Source of the DNA: Dactylis glomerata
Lineage: Eukaryota > Streptophyta > Magnoliopsida > Poales > Poaceae
Reading direction: 5' to 3'
DNA length: 64,000 nucleotides
Assembly: GCA_007115705.1 (NCBI GenBank)
Contig: QXEO01000234.1
Coordinates: 2,151,375-2,215,374, forward strand
The notes beneath the pieces are model-generated. The model saw only the letters and a program-made list of their open reading frames with translations, searched no databases and had not been told where the DNA came from. Position 1 is the first letter of the stretch; each line of letters starts with the position of its first letter. Position numbers and translations under genes: made by a program. Positions 46,495 through 57,643 of this stretch are shown here, one piece after another.

Positions 46495-46783
46495 CTGAAA
46501 CAAGCACTGAACATCAATGTTTTGTATGAAAAATGAGGTTAGATGGCAAACGAAGAGGATATATCAACAATTCCAGCTGATGCTAATATACACATCAGCC
46601 TTGCCAAATTAACATGTTCTATGGGGGTAATTGGTGCTGCTTGCTGCATGGGTGTCAAGAACATTTTGACCATATTTTTGTTGTGATTCTCTAATGCGTA
46701 TTATGAAGCAGGAATAAAAAGCCAAGTCTGACTGAGCCAGCACCGAGGACCTTGCCCCCATGTAGACAATATTGTTCTTTATG

Positions 46784-47640
46784 CTCTGTTGAATTAAACT
46801 CAGTTTTTCTTCTTGGATAAAATTAAAAATTCAGCATGCATCTCGCTTGCATGTAATGGTTGTATAAATAAACCAATTCACAGGCCGGGACATGCCCCTT
46901 TTGGGGGAAAAGATCTCGCTTGCATGTCTTGAAAAAAAAATCAAGTTTCCAACACAGATGACCACGACATACAAAGAAATAATCCTATAAATCAATTCTT
47001 TGTATTCTTTTAGATATGGATAAAACATGAACAACTTTGAGATTCCATAGCTAAGTGGCTAACAAGTCCTAAGACCTGACAAATCCTACGACTCATGGCA
47101 AGATCACCAATCTAAATGAATTATTGTACTCCGGGCCAAACGCTGGATCGCAACAGAAACAGTTATTCCAATCAAAAAAATTGTTTGACTTCAGTGCAAT
47201 TAACTAATTTTGGTCAGTTTGCATACAAACAGATCGATATAATCATCCGTCATCCGAGTGAGCTAACTATCTAGTGGTACGGAGAGAGTAAGGGTCTGTG
47301 GAATTAAAGTCAGTTTTTCTCCTTGGACAAATTTTAAAATTCAGCATGCATCTCTCCCCATTTTGGAAAAGAAGACTCGCTTGCACGTCTAAAAAACAAG
47401 TTTCCAACACAATAATTACTGAGACATACAGCATAATAATCCTACAGAAATGAACTTTCTTTCTTGTTCTACATAGGAATGAAACATGATCAAATTTACA
47501 TATTCCAGAGCTAAGTACGTAACCACTCCAAAGACATAAAAAATTCATACGAGACCAGACACATACTTCTTGGGCAATGGCGCAAACGTAATGAATGGAT
47601 GGCAAAATCACCAACCTAAATGCGTTGGCAAACGCATGAT
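46784..47640. repeat. Diverged tandem duplication upstream of the ubiquitin-like gene
   Basis: 46784-47135 and 47292-47640 share the order of many phrases: GAATTAAA-TCAGTTTTTCT, TTCAGCATGCATCTC, CTCGCTTGCA-GTCT, CAAGTTTCCAACACA, and TCACCAA-CTAAATG. They have substitutions and indels, so the duplication is old. Confidence 0.7.
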
Positions 47641-47709
47641 CACGACAATGGGTATTCCAATTAATTACAAATGAAAACTACAATTCTTATGGACAAAGCT
47701 AGGCCTTAA

Positions 47710-48896
47710 GGGCATCTTCAGTGGGCTCGGCGTATTCAGGCCGTGATTGTCCGAATTGGTCTGAATCTAAGCGAGGCCAAGAAAAACCCGGTCTGACGGC
47801 TCGATGTAAAATGACCGGCGTGTCCGCAGCGATGCAAACATGACCACAATTTAGGATCGGGATGCGTCCCTCTTCGTCCTGGGGCCCACATGGCATCGAC
47901 CGCTGCCGCTTCATCTCCAGCGCACGTTCAATGGTCAGCACAAAAGACTGTGCGCGGCCGCTTTCAAATCTACGTTGTTGCGCCGCCTTCAATGATTGGC
48001 CTTTGGCCGCTCAACTCCTGCGCCGCCATCAATGGTTGCACGCCATTGATGAAGCCGTGGGCAGAGAAGAGCACCGCGCCCACTCCGCCTTCCCCACTTT
48101 AGGCTATTCATGCCCCCCTTTTCCAGCACCGCCACCATGTCAGGCCGCTGGCGCTTCAAGAAGGTCAAGCCCGACCCCGAGGCCTCGTCATCGAGGAAGA
48201 AGGCCAAATCGCTACCGCCAAAGAAGCAGCGCGACAGGACCTACCTCAACGTCTCCCTAGTCAGGTCGATGTACAAGCATAACCGTTCGGTGGGTGTGCG
48301 CGACGTCCACCTCCCGGCGGGTGGCTCCTCAACGCGACGAGGGTGATAGGTGCGACGAGATATGTCGCCCCCGATCTATTCTTCCAGGACTGAACCTTCG
48401 CCATGAACTCCACATGGCGGGATAGGCCGGCATACGAGTCGTGCCTGGGGCACCGCGAGGGCGCCCTTGGCGACGATGAGTACGACTACTATGTGCCGGT
48501 AGATGCGCCTGTAGCACGTGCTTTGGCCATCGCCGCATCCGCATAAGAAGATATCGTTGGAGTACATGCCACTGGGTTATCGGAGGAGGAGTTCGTCCAG
48601 CTGGCCATCAAGAACAGTGAGCCCATCGAGCTAGCCCAGTGGGAGGGGATCGACGTGCAGCTGCACACGTCGTCCCATAGTAGTTTAGGGTCTTGTTTTA
48701 ATTTTGTTCCTTTTTTACTTGCAATTATGTAACATATCTTTAAATCAATGCTATGTTAAAAAAATCACGTCGGCCCGTTGGGGCAACTCCCGAATAAAGG
48801 CTAAAATATGCCTAATTGTCTATCCACGGTCCAACACAAACTATTCAAATTGAACAGGATTTAGGTTCAACATACGTCGCGAATAGTTGGAGATGC
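47710..48896. mobile_element. Probable non-autonomous DNA transposon (Harbinger-like ends)
   Basis: Left end GGGCATCTTCAGTGG and right end TTGGAGATGC form an imperfect inverted repeat around GCATCT-CA, flanked by TAA on both sides, which is the length and type of PIF/Harbinger target duplications. The GC-rich inside carries only a short frame (48137-48346, MSGRWRFKKVKPDPEASSS). No transposase is recognisable. The class assignment is tentative. Confidence 0.45.
48137..48346 (+). pseudogene. Short basic ORF inside the DNA-transposon-like insert
   Basis: 70 codons, Lys/Arg-rich, MSGRWRFKKVKPDPEASSS followed by KKAKSLPPKKQRD, which looks like a nuclear-localisation-type basic stretch. I know similar Lys-rich hypothetical proteins from grass genomes but no function. 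It is likely a remnant of an element protein. Confidence 0.3.
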
Positions 48897-49177
48897 TAAA
48901 CTGATCCGATTCCTAATTCCCAGCTAGAAGGACATCGGTAGAAAGAGACGAGCGACGCCTCGTTTTACAGAAACGAATCTGCAGGCATTCACTAATTTCC
49001 GTCAGCTGTATGCATAAGAACAGATGGTTGTGGTCTAATTATACAGATTGGGAGTAATAATAATCAGGCATCCTCATTTCAACCAAATAATGATAATCAA
49101 GGCATCGAAGGTCCGGAGGTAACTTAGCTAGCAGAGACAGAAGAAGAGGAGCACGCAGAAAAAGCGGGGCGACTCAC
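48897..49177. other. Sequence between the transposon-like insert and the candidate 5' exon
   Basis: 281 bases, A/T-rich, no gene or repeat recognised. Confidence 0.4.
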
Positions 49178-49252
49178 GGAGCGCGTCGTTGCGCGACGGT
49201 CCTTGCAGCCGCTCTGCCACGCGGCGACGCTCTGCGGCGGGAGCTCGTCCAT
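49178..49252 (-). CDS. Candidate first coding exon, perhaps of the ubiquitin-like gene
   Basis: An ATG in a strong context (CCATGG) opens 25 codons, MDELPPQSVAAWQSGCKDRR..., and ends at a consensus GTGAGT donor in phase 0. A TTTATAGG box lies about 70 bases upstream. The next good acceptor in phase with a known gene is the TTTCAG in front of the ubiquitin-like ATG, also phase 0. So a 25-residue N-terminal extension is possible, or this belongs to an unrelated gene broken by insertions. Confidence 0.35.
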
Positions 49253-49992
49253 GGATGGGGTAGGGTCTGGAGTATGTCTCTTGCGGTGCCTGATGCCTGA
49301 TGGCCCGATCGATTGATTGATCCTATAAAGGCGGAAGGGTGAGTTTTTACTTCCGTTTTGGTTCAGTCTAACCTTTTTTAGCTTCCATGTAAACCAACAC
49401 GAAACTTGACTGTCAAAAAACAAAAATACAGGAAACCTGTATATAATGAGCGACATGTACCGTCGTACGTACGTATGTGGTATACCAGTTCTTTTTTCTT
49501 TTCACGGATGTCGTGTCGATCATACGGTGTGCATCGTCATGCATGTATGGTGCCAGCCCTAGACCTACCACACATTTTATGTTGCTTAACTCGCATGTGC
49601 TCATCTCTTGATCAATGTTGCTCGCATCTACCAGCTTCGATTGCCCGAGCTACTGATCACTACGGAATTGACAACATGCATGGAACGGTGTTATGCTCTT
49701 GCTATAGGGTTCCTCACAAATTCGACCACAAACTCGATACAATCTCGCGATACAGACGAATTGCAAAAAAACTAAAATATAAACAGGGATGTATTATGTT
49801 CGAACTCAGATGCATGAGGCTACCAGCTTGAGTAGACGATGATGCCTCCTCCTTCACAGCTCCATCTTCATTGGCTTATATTGGGAACTAGGATAACATC
49901 TTCTAGTAGGCAGGAAAATTGCTTTTACGGGGAAAAAGTGGTGGAAAAGAATTTAAATAAGGGTTTACCTATTGTTTTATATCAGGCATTCA
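49253..49992. other. Intergenic region left of CACTA-2
   Basis: 740 bases. The part next to 49252 would be the promoter of the minus-strand exon (TTTATAGG near 49323-49330). The remainder holds no feature I can support. Confidence 0.4.
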
Positions 49993-50009
49993 CACTACCG
50001 GAGAACAGT

Positions 50010-50515
50010 GCTTTGCCGTGCGGGCATATCGCACGGCAAAGGCATCAAAATGCACGGCAAAGGAGGCACGGCAAAGTAGTGCCCGGCAACGAAGACTTTG
50101 CCGTGCGTCTCGCGTAGAAGCCTCGGCAAAGAGCTTTGCCGTGCGGTCAATACGTTGCCGTGCGTCTCGGTTGTTTGCCGTGCCAAGCTTCTCTGCCGTG
50201 CGTCCCGGCCCGTTGTCGTGCGCACGCTCGCTGCCGTGCGTTGATTTCGCTGCCGTGCCGGCGGGCGCTGCCGTGCGTTGTTCTCGTTGCCGTGCGGGCG
50301 CGCGCTGCTGTGCGTTGTCCTCGTTGCCGTGCGTCGTAACTCCCTCTTTGCCGTGCGCCGTGCACCAGCACGCACGGCAAAGACCCTGGCTGGCAAACCA
50401 TCCAGCCACCCCGTCGCACAGGTAAGCGCCACGTGGAGTCTTTGCCGTGTGTATGCACACGGCAAAGTGACCAAATGGTCATTTGCCGTGTGCATACACA
50501 CGGCAAAGACTCCGC
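50010..50515. repeat. Subterminal TTTGCCGTGCG array of CACTA-2
   Basis: More than twenty copies of (G/T)GCCGTGCG or CACGGCA in both directions over 500 bases. These are expected transposase-binding repeats of the CACTA end. The GC-rich open frames across this part are by-products of the repeat. Confidence 0.85.
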
Positions 50516-51575
50516 AGTATTTTTTGTTTTTTCTGTTTTTCTTTAATTCCCTGCATTTCAAAATTGCAAATACACATATATGCATATATATAACCTCAAA
50601 CACATCCAATACATGCATATATCCACAAATACATCAAACATATCAAATAGATGCATACATGCATACATATAACATCAAATACATCAAACATATCAAATAG
50701 ATGCATACATGCATGCATATAACATGAAATACATCGACCACACCACAAATAGGTCCAAATGTTCATAGAGTCCACATAACAAGTTAAACATGTAATGTTA
50801 TTACAAGTTCACGTGCACACACTCCATACAAACAAGTGATGAACATATAGGATATAAGTGCATAATGCCATCAACCTTGTTCTTCTCCATTGCTTGGTCC
50901 TCCTCCTACATTTTCAACAAGTATTAGCATTCTTAACAAGTGATGAGCATATAGGATACAAATTGACATATTGACATAGAATTGACAAGTGATGGCATTC
51001 TACAACCTAGAAGCTTGTTGGGGACAAGTGATGACATTCTACAAATTTGCATATTGACAAGTGATGAGCATATAGGCTACAAGTATTAGCATTCTTATCA
51101 AGTGATGAGCATATATGATACAAATTGGCATATTGACATAGATTTGATAAGTGAAGGAATTCTACAACCTAGAAGCTCGTTGGGGACAAGTGATGGCACT
51201 CTACAAATTTGCATATTGACAAGTGATGAGCATATAGGCTACATTTTCATATTGATGAGCATATAGGCCACAAATTTGCATATTGATATAGAATTGAACA
51301 TGGTGGTATGGAATGGCTAAATTGGCACAAGTGTCATGGCATTCTACAACCTAGAAGCTCGTTGGGCACAAGTGAAGGAGAACTCACCTGGAAATGGAAA
51401 CTGCGTCAGGTTCCGGATGATGTTGGGATTGTTGACGGTGTGAGGTGTTGTCGGGCTCTGCTCGGGCGGTGGCGGTGGCTGGATGAGCGGCATGTTTGGC
51501 ATGTTCATCTGTTGTTGCTGCATTTGATGTGTGGATTAGACCTAAGACAAGAGAAAATAAGATGGAGATATTAAG
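50516..51575. repeat. AT-rich region of CACTA-2 with local repeats
   Basis: 50628-50735 has a tandem unit of about 50 bases (ACATCAAACATATCAAATAG, ATGCATACATGCAT). 50935-51370 has a larger, imperfect repeat of phrases such as GTGATGAGCATATAGG, CTACAACCTAGAAGCT and TTTGCATATTGA. No coding feature. Confidence 0.7.
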
Positions 51576-51800
51576 TTAATCACTTACCCACGAGAAGGCG
51601 AAAGGAGGAGTAGGAAAACTCCCCGGTGGAGAACCTAGAACGGACTGGTTCATAATCCAGTTCATCATCTGCTGTTGCTGGACCAGCTGCTGGGCCATCT
51701 CCTGCGTCGCCTGCAGCAGCTGACTAAGCTGCTGCTCCAGAATCGCCTGCCGCTGCTGGGCCTCCTCTTCCCGCTGCCGGGCCTGCTCTTGCATATCCAC
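51576..51800 (-). CDS. Gln/Met-rich segment of the second CACTA-2 gene
   Basis: A 75-residue frame, rich in Gln and Glu (EQQLSQLLQATQEMAQQLVQ), predicted coiled coil. It lies downstream of the Transposase_24-like segment, from which it is separated by a likely intron. CACTA elements code a second, DNA-binding helper protein (TNPA-like) in this place, with a C-terminal dimerisation coil. That assignment is by position. Confidence 0.45.
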   Translation of the reverse strand: MDMQEQARQREEEAQQRQAILEQQLSQLLQATQEMAQQLVQQQQMMNWIMNQSVLGSPPGSFPTPPFAFSWVSD

Positions 51801-51824
51801 CTACGTTGTGTTGTCGCGAAGTCA

Positions 51825-52202
51825 TTAACATTGCAATGGAAAGCATGTAAAGAAGCGTAGAGGAACCGAGAAAGAACATACCCGTAACCACTCGACCGCT
51901 AGATCCGAAGCCCGTGGACGTGTCTCTACCTGAGGCTGGTCGCTCGTACGCCCACGACGGACCTGGCGGAGACCTGGAATGATCCTTGGGTCGACGACCC
52001 CGTCACCAATCCATAGGCGTCCATGCTTCATGCCTTCTCCCGCAAGCACCGCAGCCTCAACGTCAAAGTCCTCGGTCTCTGGCTGGGAGCTCTCGCCGTG
52101 TATCTGCTTGAACTTCGAGACATACGCGTTACACTGGGTCTCGGCTTGCTCATTGATCCACATGGACCCTGTATCAGGATGCGGCTTCTTCCTGGTCTTC
52201 AT
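51825..52202 (-). CDS. Transposase_24-like (TNPA-type) segment of CACTA-2
   Basis: Contains RKKPHPDTGSMWINEQAET and YVSKFKQIHGES, as in plant 'Ptta/En/Spm transposase' (PF03004-type) proteins. It overlaps the end of the upstream DUF4218 frame at 52174-52202 in another frame, so either an intron or a frameshift separates them. Confidence 0.6.
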   Translation of the reverse strand: MKTRKKPHPDTGSMWINEQAETQCNAYVSKFKQIHGESSQPETEDFDVEAAVLAGEGMKHGRLWIGDGVVDPRIIPGLRQVRRGRTSDQPQVETRPRASDLAVEWLRVCSFSVPLRFFTCFPLQC

Positions 52203-53139
52203 CTTTCGAATGAAGGCAAATTTGTATCATATGTTGCATCGGATTAAAGAACCTTGGAGGAAAGATCTTCTCTAGATCGCAAAGCAAAACGGGTGCCTCT
52301 TTATCCAGCTTCTCAATCACTTTAGTGTCTAACTCCCTAGCACAAATCTGGCGGAAGAAAAAGCTCAACCTCGACAGCACTCGCCAAGTCTGCTCAGGGA
52401 CAAAGCCTCGAATCATCACCGGCATTATCCGCTCAAGCCATATGCGGTAGTCATGACTCTTGAGTCCTTGTACTCGCAACGTTTCCATGTTCACACCCCT
52501 CATCCAGTTGGCTGCGAACCCATCAGGGAAAAACAAAGAGTCCTTCATCCACATGAATACCTCTCTTCTTTGGGCCTTTGTAAGGCAGAACGGAGCTTGT
52601 CGCTTAGTCCAAGTTTTTTAAGCACCATGAGGTGGATGCATGTTCAAATTTGACCTATCGCACCATTTCTCTTGATCAATTCGAGCCTTTATGTTATCCT
52701 TCGTCTTCTCAGTGTCCATCATGGTGCTCCAAATGGCATCGCTGATATTCTTCTCGGTGTGCATTGTATCAATGTTATGCGGGAGCTCGAGATCCTCAAA
52801 GTAAGGGAGCTTCCATAAGCACGGCTTGTGAGTCCATTGGTGTGTCTCCCCATATCCCAAGAAACCATTCCCATCACGCCTAGGCTGAAGAGCATCTAAC
52901 TTGGCCTTGATTTCCGCTCCGGACTTCATAATTGGCTTCGGGTCATGCACAACACGGCCTTTCTTGAAACTCTTTACATCACTCCTGTATTCATGACTCT
53001 GCTCAAGGAACTGTCGAGCTTCATCAAAACAGGCATACTTGCCTCCCTTGTCGAGCCAGAAGAAAGTCACAGCCTGCCTGCACTCTGGGCAAGGCCACTT
53101 CCCATGTGTACACCACCCGCAGAACAAAGCACGTGCGGG
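52174..53139 (-). pseudogene. C-terminal part of TNP2-type transposase, CACTA-2
   Basis: 53139-52618 codes for the Transposase_21 core (FCGWCTHGKWPCPECRQ, KLPYFEDLELPHNIDTMH). 52554-52174 codes for the DUF4218-type domain (GLKSHDYRIWLERIMPVMIRG). They are separated by a TAA at 52618 and a frame change. The upstream half of this gene is at 62619-63911 beyond the Athila-type insertion. Removing the insertion with one target copy restores an unbroken frame across the junction. Confidence 0.85.
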
Positions 53140-53144
53140 CAGGT

Positions 53145-54541
53145 TGATGACCCACAAGTATAGGGGATCGCAACAGTCTTCGAGGGAAGTATTACCCAAA
53201 TTTATTGATTCGACACAAGGGGAGCCAAAGAATATATGTAAGCCTTAACAGATGAGTTGTCAATTCAGCTGCACCTGGAAACAGTCTTGCTCGCAGTGGT
53301 TTATCAGTAGCAACAGTTTTATAGTGGTGACAGTAGTGAAGCAGTAACAGCAATAGTAAAATAGCAGCAGTAATAGTAACAGTTGTAAACAGTAGGAACA
53401 AATACTGTAGGCATAGGGATGGATTACGGGCGTTGCATGGATAAGATAATTCATGAAATCAATGAGACAAAGGCAATGCAGATAAATAATGATAAAGCAT
53501 CCTAGTACAAACAATCATAGGCATGTGTTCCGTATATAGTCGTACGTGCTCACAAGGAGAAACTTGCACGACATCTTTTATCCTACCAGCCTGTTGCAGC
53601 AGGGCCTCAAGGGAAAATACTGGTAATTAAGGTACTCCTTTTAATAGAGTACCGGAGCAAAGCATTAGCACTCGGTGAACACATGTGATCCTCACATCAT
53701 AGCCATCCCCTCCGGTTATCCCAATTTCTGTCACTTTGGGGCCTCGGGTTCCGGACAACAATATGTGTAAATAACTTGTAGGTAAGACCATAAACAACAA
53801 GTATCATCATAGAAATAATAACATGTTCAGATCTAAAATCATGGCACTCGGGCCCTAAGTGACAAGCATTAAGCACAACAAGTTGCAACAATGTCATAGG
53901 CACTAAATAAAGATACTAGGCACTATGCCCTATCAATCTCATATCAAATTACATGAACAATCTCATCCAATCCCTACCATCCCCTCACCTACAGCGGGGG
54001 AATTACTCACACATGGATGGGGGAGTCATGGATGGTCGATGGAGGAGCGTCGGTGGTGATGGTGATGAAGATCTCCTCCGAATCCCCGTCCCGGCAGGGT
54101 GCGAGAACGGAGTTTCTGGTTCCGAATCGCGGTTTCTGATGGCGGCGGCGCAGCGGAAGTCTATCTGGGAAAAACGCCGCCTCCCCGATATTATGTCGTC
54201 AGGGGGTATATGTACGCGAGAGGGGAGGTCGAGAGGGGTCCTGGGGCCCCCTCACGCAGGGGTGGCGCGGCCAGGGCTGGGCCGCGCCACCACTGTGTGA
54301 CGGCCCCTCGAGCCCCTTCTGCCTCCTGTCTTCTGGCTCCGTGGGTCTTCTGGTGAAATAGGATTTTTCATAATTTTTCCCGAATTTTTACTGGAAGTTG
54401 AATTTCTGCACAAAAACGAGACACCAGAGCAATTCTGCTGAAAACAGCGTCAGTCCGTGTTAGTTGTATTCAAAACACACAAATTAGAGGAGAAACAATA
54501 GCAAAAGTGTTCGGGAAAGTAGATACGTTTTGGACGTATCA
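53145..54541 (-). repeat. 3' LTR of the Athila-type element
   Basis: On the minus strand it starts TGATACGTCCAAAACGTATC and ends GTGGGTCATCA. It contains a GC hairpin at 54262-54290. The purine-rich run GCGGGGAGT just inside it (54542-54550, minus strand) is the likely polypurine tract. Confidence 0.92.
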
Positions 54542-56530
54542 ACTCCCCGCAAGCTTAGCTATTTGCTTGTCCTCAAGCAATTCAGTTAACAACTGAGAGC
54601 GATAAAAGAAACTTTCACGAACACATTTGCTCATATGATGTATATATACTAACTATGTGATCAAGTACTCAGGCAATTCATAATAAGAAATATGCAACTA
54701 ATGTCACCTCATAGTCAAGCAAGCTATGAAAGAGTGCCAATGCACTATTAACAAGTAACATGTACATAAGAAGCTACAAGATTGTAATATGCATAAATGA
54801 TATGAAAGAGTGGTATCCCGCTTGCCTTTATTTGTAGAGCAAAACATAAATGCTGAGGCACCTCTGAAGTCCAAGGGAAGACTAGAAGTAGAAATATCAA
54901 AGATACAAGCATCAAAGTTATACCACAATTAACCGTGTTCTGGGACAAGCACATTACACTAAGAATAACAGCTATGCTCTCAAGAAGTGCTTAAAGTTAG
55001 AAGATGGTGACTCAACATAAAAGTAAACGAATGGCCCTTCGCAGAGGGAAGCAGTGATTTAACATGTGCTAGAGCTTTTCATTTGTAAAACAGAGATAAA
55101 AGTTTCTTTTGAGAGGTGGTTGTTCTATGTCAACGACTGGCAATGGGGACTTACTATCTTCCATAATAAACAAGTGAGAGTGGTTCCGAGTTCTTTGAAA
55201 TTTGGCACATTGGTGCTCTTTTATAAAGCTTTGGCACTCCTCCCCACCTTTTTCCTTTCTCAAACCATGGCTAACCGATTCCATCGGGTGCCCACCAACT
55301 TTCACATCCCTTTGGAGGAGTGCCTTTTTTTCTTTTCTTTAGAATTAAGATTATAATGGTCTGACCAGCTCCCTTGCAAAATTAATGACGAGCAGATGAA
55401 GCTGCCTAGTCGAGGGGTACTTAATTTAATATGGAAGATAGCAATTCCGACCACTACGTCCCCATGAGCTAAAAACAGTGGCACAAAATGAGAAGTAGTT
55501 GAAAGTTTTGAAAGGTAGCACATGAAAATTTACTTGGAATGGCTTACAAATACCATGCATAGGAATTTATAGTGGACTCTTTGGAAGACTTGGTTTTTGG
55601 TAATTGGATGCACGAGTAGAGCTCATACTCAGTACAAGTGAAGGCTAGCAAAAGACTGGGAAGCGACAATCGAGAGAGCAATAACTGTCATAATCATGCT
55701 TGCGACAAAACAAAATTAATATAGGCATAAAAATGATACAAGAACTCTGAGGCAAATTAGATCATCGAGGCTTAATTGACTTTTTGTTCAGTCATATGCA
55801 TGCTTGAGCATGTGCCAAGTCGATTCAAATGAAGCTTTCAGAGGTGGATACCACAATATCATACCATACTATGAATAAAACAATGCATGCAAGCGTCTAC
55901 ATGACATGCTACAAGCTAATAGTAAATTGAAACTAATCATATGAGAGCAAGAACTACAAAGCATTCATTAGATAACATATACCTTACATGAACTAACTAA
56001 GCATGTCCACATAGATAAGTATATGTACAAAAATGAAAACAAATAGAGTTCATACCAGCCTCTTACCACATCTCGGATTGTCATATGTCGTCATTATTGC
56101 TCTTCACTTGTGTGGCTTGAATAATATAAAGTGAATACCAAGCTCCAATGGAGTAACGGGAGACTGAACTCTGCAACAAACTTTACAAAACCGAAGAAGA
56201 ACAACAAATATTTTTGGGGTTTTCGATTTCTGAAATAAAAGCAGAAGGAAATAGCAAAACAAAGCAAAATATTTTTGGGTTTTCAAGTAGCAAACCGAAA
56301 ATAGCAAGTAAAGCAAACCAAAGGTAGAGAACCCAAGAAACAAATAGAGAGAAACAACGGAAATATTTTTGGTCTTTTTGTGTTTTGGAAAGGCAGAAGT
56401 AAAAACTTAGAACAATAAAGAAAGTAAAACATGGATATACAAAGGTCCGACAAAATATGATATGTATATGAGTGAATCGTCGGCGTACCTCCCCCCAAGC
56501 TTAGGCTTTTGGCCTAAGTGGAGATCAATT
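54542..56530 (-). mobile_element. 3' untranslated region of the Athila-type element
   Basis: 2 kb of AT-rich sequence without a convincing gene. Typical Athila-family phrases are present at both ends, CCCCGCAAGCTTAGCTATTTG near 54546 and CCCCCCAAGCTTAGGCTTTT near 56491, each quoted only to its core. Confidence 0.6.
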
Positions 56531-57643
56531 TCAACTTTGATAGCTGCCCCAGGCTGGTGGATCATCATAGGTGTAATCGTACCCAGGCTCTCGTGAAGAT
56601 GAAGCTGACGGCGCATAATCATAATAAGGCTGCTCATATGGAAAAGTCGTAGCGTTGGAGGGCTGCCCCGACTCTTCGGTGCCCTCTTCATCGTGCACAG
56701 GCGGCGGGTGCTCCTCCACGTACGCATCAAGCTCATCTTCTATAAGCGACCATCCATTCCTGCGATCAAGGTTAAACAAAAGAGGTGCAGGCAAACGGAT
56801 TGATCGTTCAGTCTTTACTACCTTCCAGGTAGTCTTCTTGAAAAAGGTTAGCTCAAATGTTAAATTAATCAAACTGGCAGGAGGAGAAATACACTTATGT
56901 TGAACCATAGCATCAAGACCAAGTTTCTCTTCGGAGAACTGCAGATCTCGAAAATGAGGCACAACACCATGAAAAGCTAACAGGTGTGAAGCTATAAGCC
57001 CCCCACAGATTCCCCCTTTCTCATGGTTAAAATCAAGACGGAAAGCTATTAAGGCACCTAAATTGTAAGTTCTATCACGCCTTAAAGCAGCAGCAATAAA
57101 AGCTAGATTATGGAGATACAATTTACTTGCAGATTTCCTAGCAAGAACACATTTGGTGATGAAGAAGGCAAAATATCGAATGGATGGGAAATGAATGTTT
57201 CGAATTTTACCACCCTCTCCTGTGAAGCTCCTTCCTTGACAAATCTCCTCGTATAGTTCTAACAATTGCCTTGGTTGTCCCCTTATCTTCTCGAGCGATC
57301 CCCACTGTGGTACTCTAATAGCTGTGTAGAAAACATCGAGAGGCAAGTTCACAGATTTGTTATAAATTTTATAATGAACCATGGGATTAGAAGTGGACCA
57401 ACTAAATCTGAAATCCTGCACCACCGACATTGTTAGTTTAACATATTGGGGAGGTTCACCCTCAACAAAATATTCTAATCCTGCATTAAAAAGCAAGGTT
57501 TGAAAATCTTGTAGGATTCCAGCAGCACTCAAGAATGCTGAGCATGGATAGAGTGAGGGAAAAACCTTCTCTTCACGGTGAACTTTCATAACATCATGCA
57601 CTTCTAGTTCATGTTGAGAGAGTTGATACACATTCTCCTCCAT
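56531..57643 (-). CDS. Athila ORF-1-like protein, 370 residues
   Basis: ATG at 57643, open to 56531. It resembles the plant 'ATHILA ORF-1' family (blocks FEVEGEPPQYVKL-type, IHFPSIRYFAFFITKC, and a following Leu/Ala-rich helix). The C-terminus is acidic and Tyr/Pro/Ser-rich. In Athila elements an extra ORF lies between pol and the 3' LTR, in the place of env of retroviruses. No signal peptide or clear membrane anchor is seen, so I do not call it an envelope. The frame is intact in this young copy. Confidence 0.6.
   Translation of the reverse strand: MEENVYQLSQHELEVHDVMKVHREEKVFPSLYPCSAFLSAAGILQDFQTLLFNAGLEYFVEGEPPQYVKLTMSVVQDFRFSWSTSNPMVHYKIYNKSVNLPLDVFYTAIRVPQWGSLEKIRGQPRQLLELYEEICQGRSFTGEGGKIRNIHFPSIRYFAFFITKCVLARKSASKLYLHNLAFIAAALRRDRTYNLGALIAFRLDFNHEKGGICGGLIASHLLAFHGVVPHFRDLQFSEEKLGLDAMVQHKCISPPASLINLTFELTFFKKTTWKVVKTERSIRLPAPLLFNLDRRNGWSLIEDELDAYVEEHPPPVHDEEGTEESGQPSNATTFPYEQPYYDYAPSASSSREPGYDYTYDDPPAWGSYQS

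Larger units (their letters stand above)
46495..49177 (-). other. Possible large intron of the ubiquitin-like gene
   Basis: Bounded by GTGAGT at 49177 and TTTCAG at 46495 on the minus strand. It contains a tandem repeat (46784-47640) and a DNA-transposon-like insert (47710-48896). Whether the two ends are really spliced together is inferred. Confidence 0.35.

Noticed and set aside
49990..50700. Arg/Cys-rich ORFs in both strands at the end of CACTA-2
   Set aside because: They translate the TTTGCCGTGCG repeat and are not genes.
50916..51370. CRISPR-like array
   Set aside because: Repeats are imperfect, of unequal spacing and part of a plant CACTA element in nuclear DNA.
56531..57643. Athila extra ORF as a retroviral-type envelope gene
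   Set aside because: The position is env-like, but I see no signal peptide, transmembrane anchor or cleavage site, so no envelope call is made.
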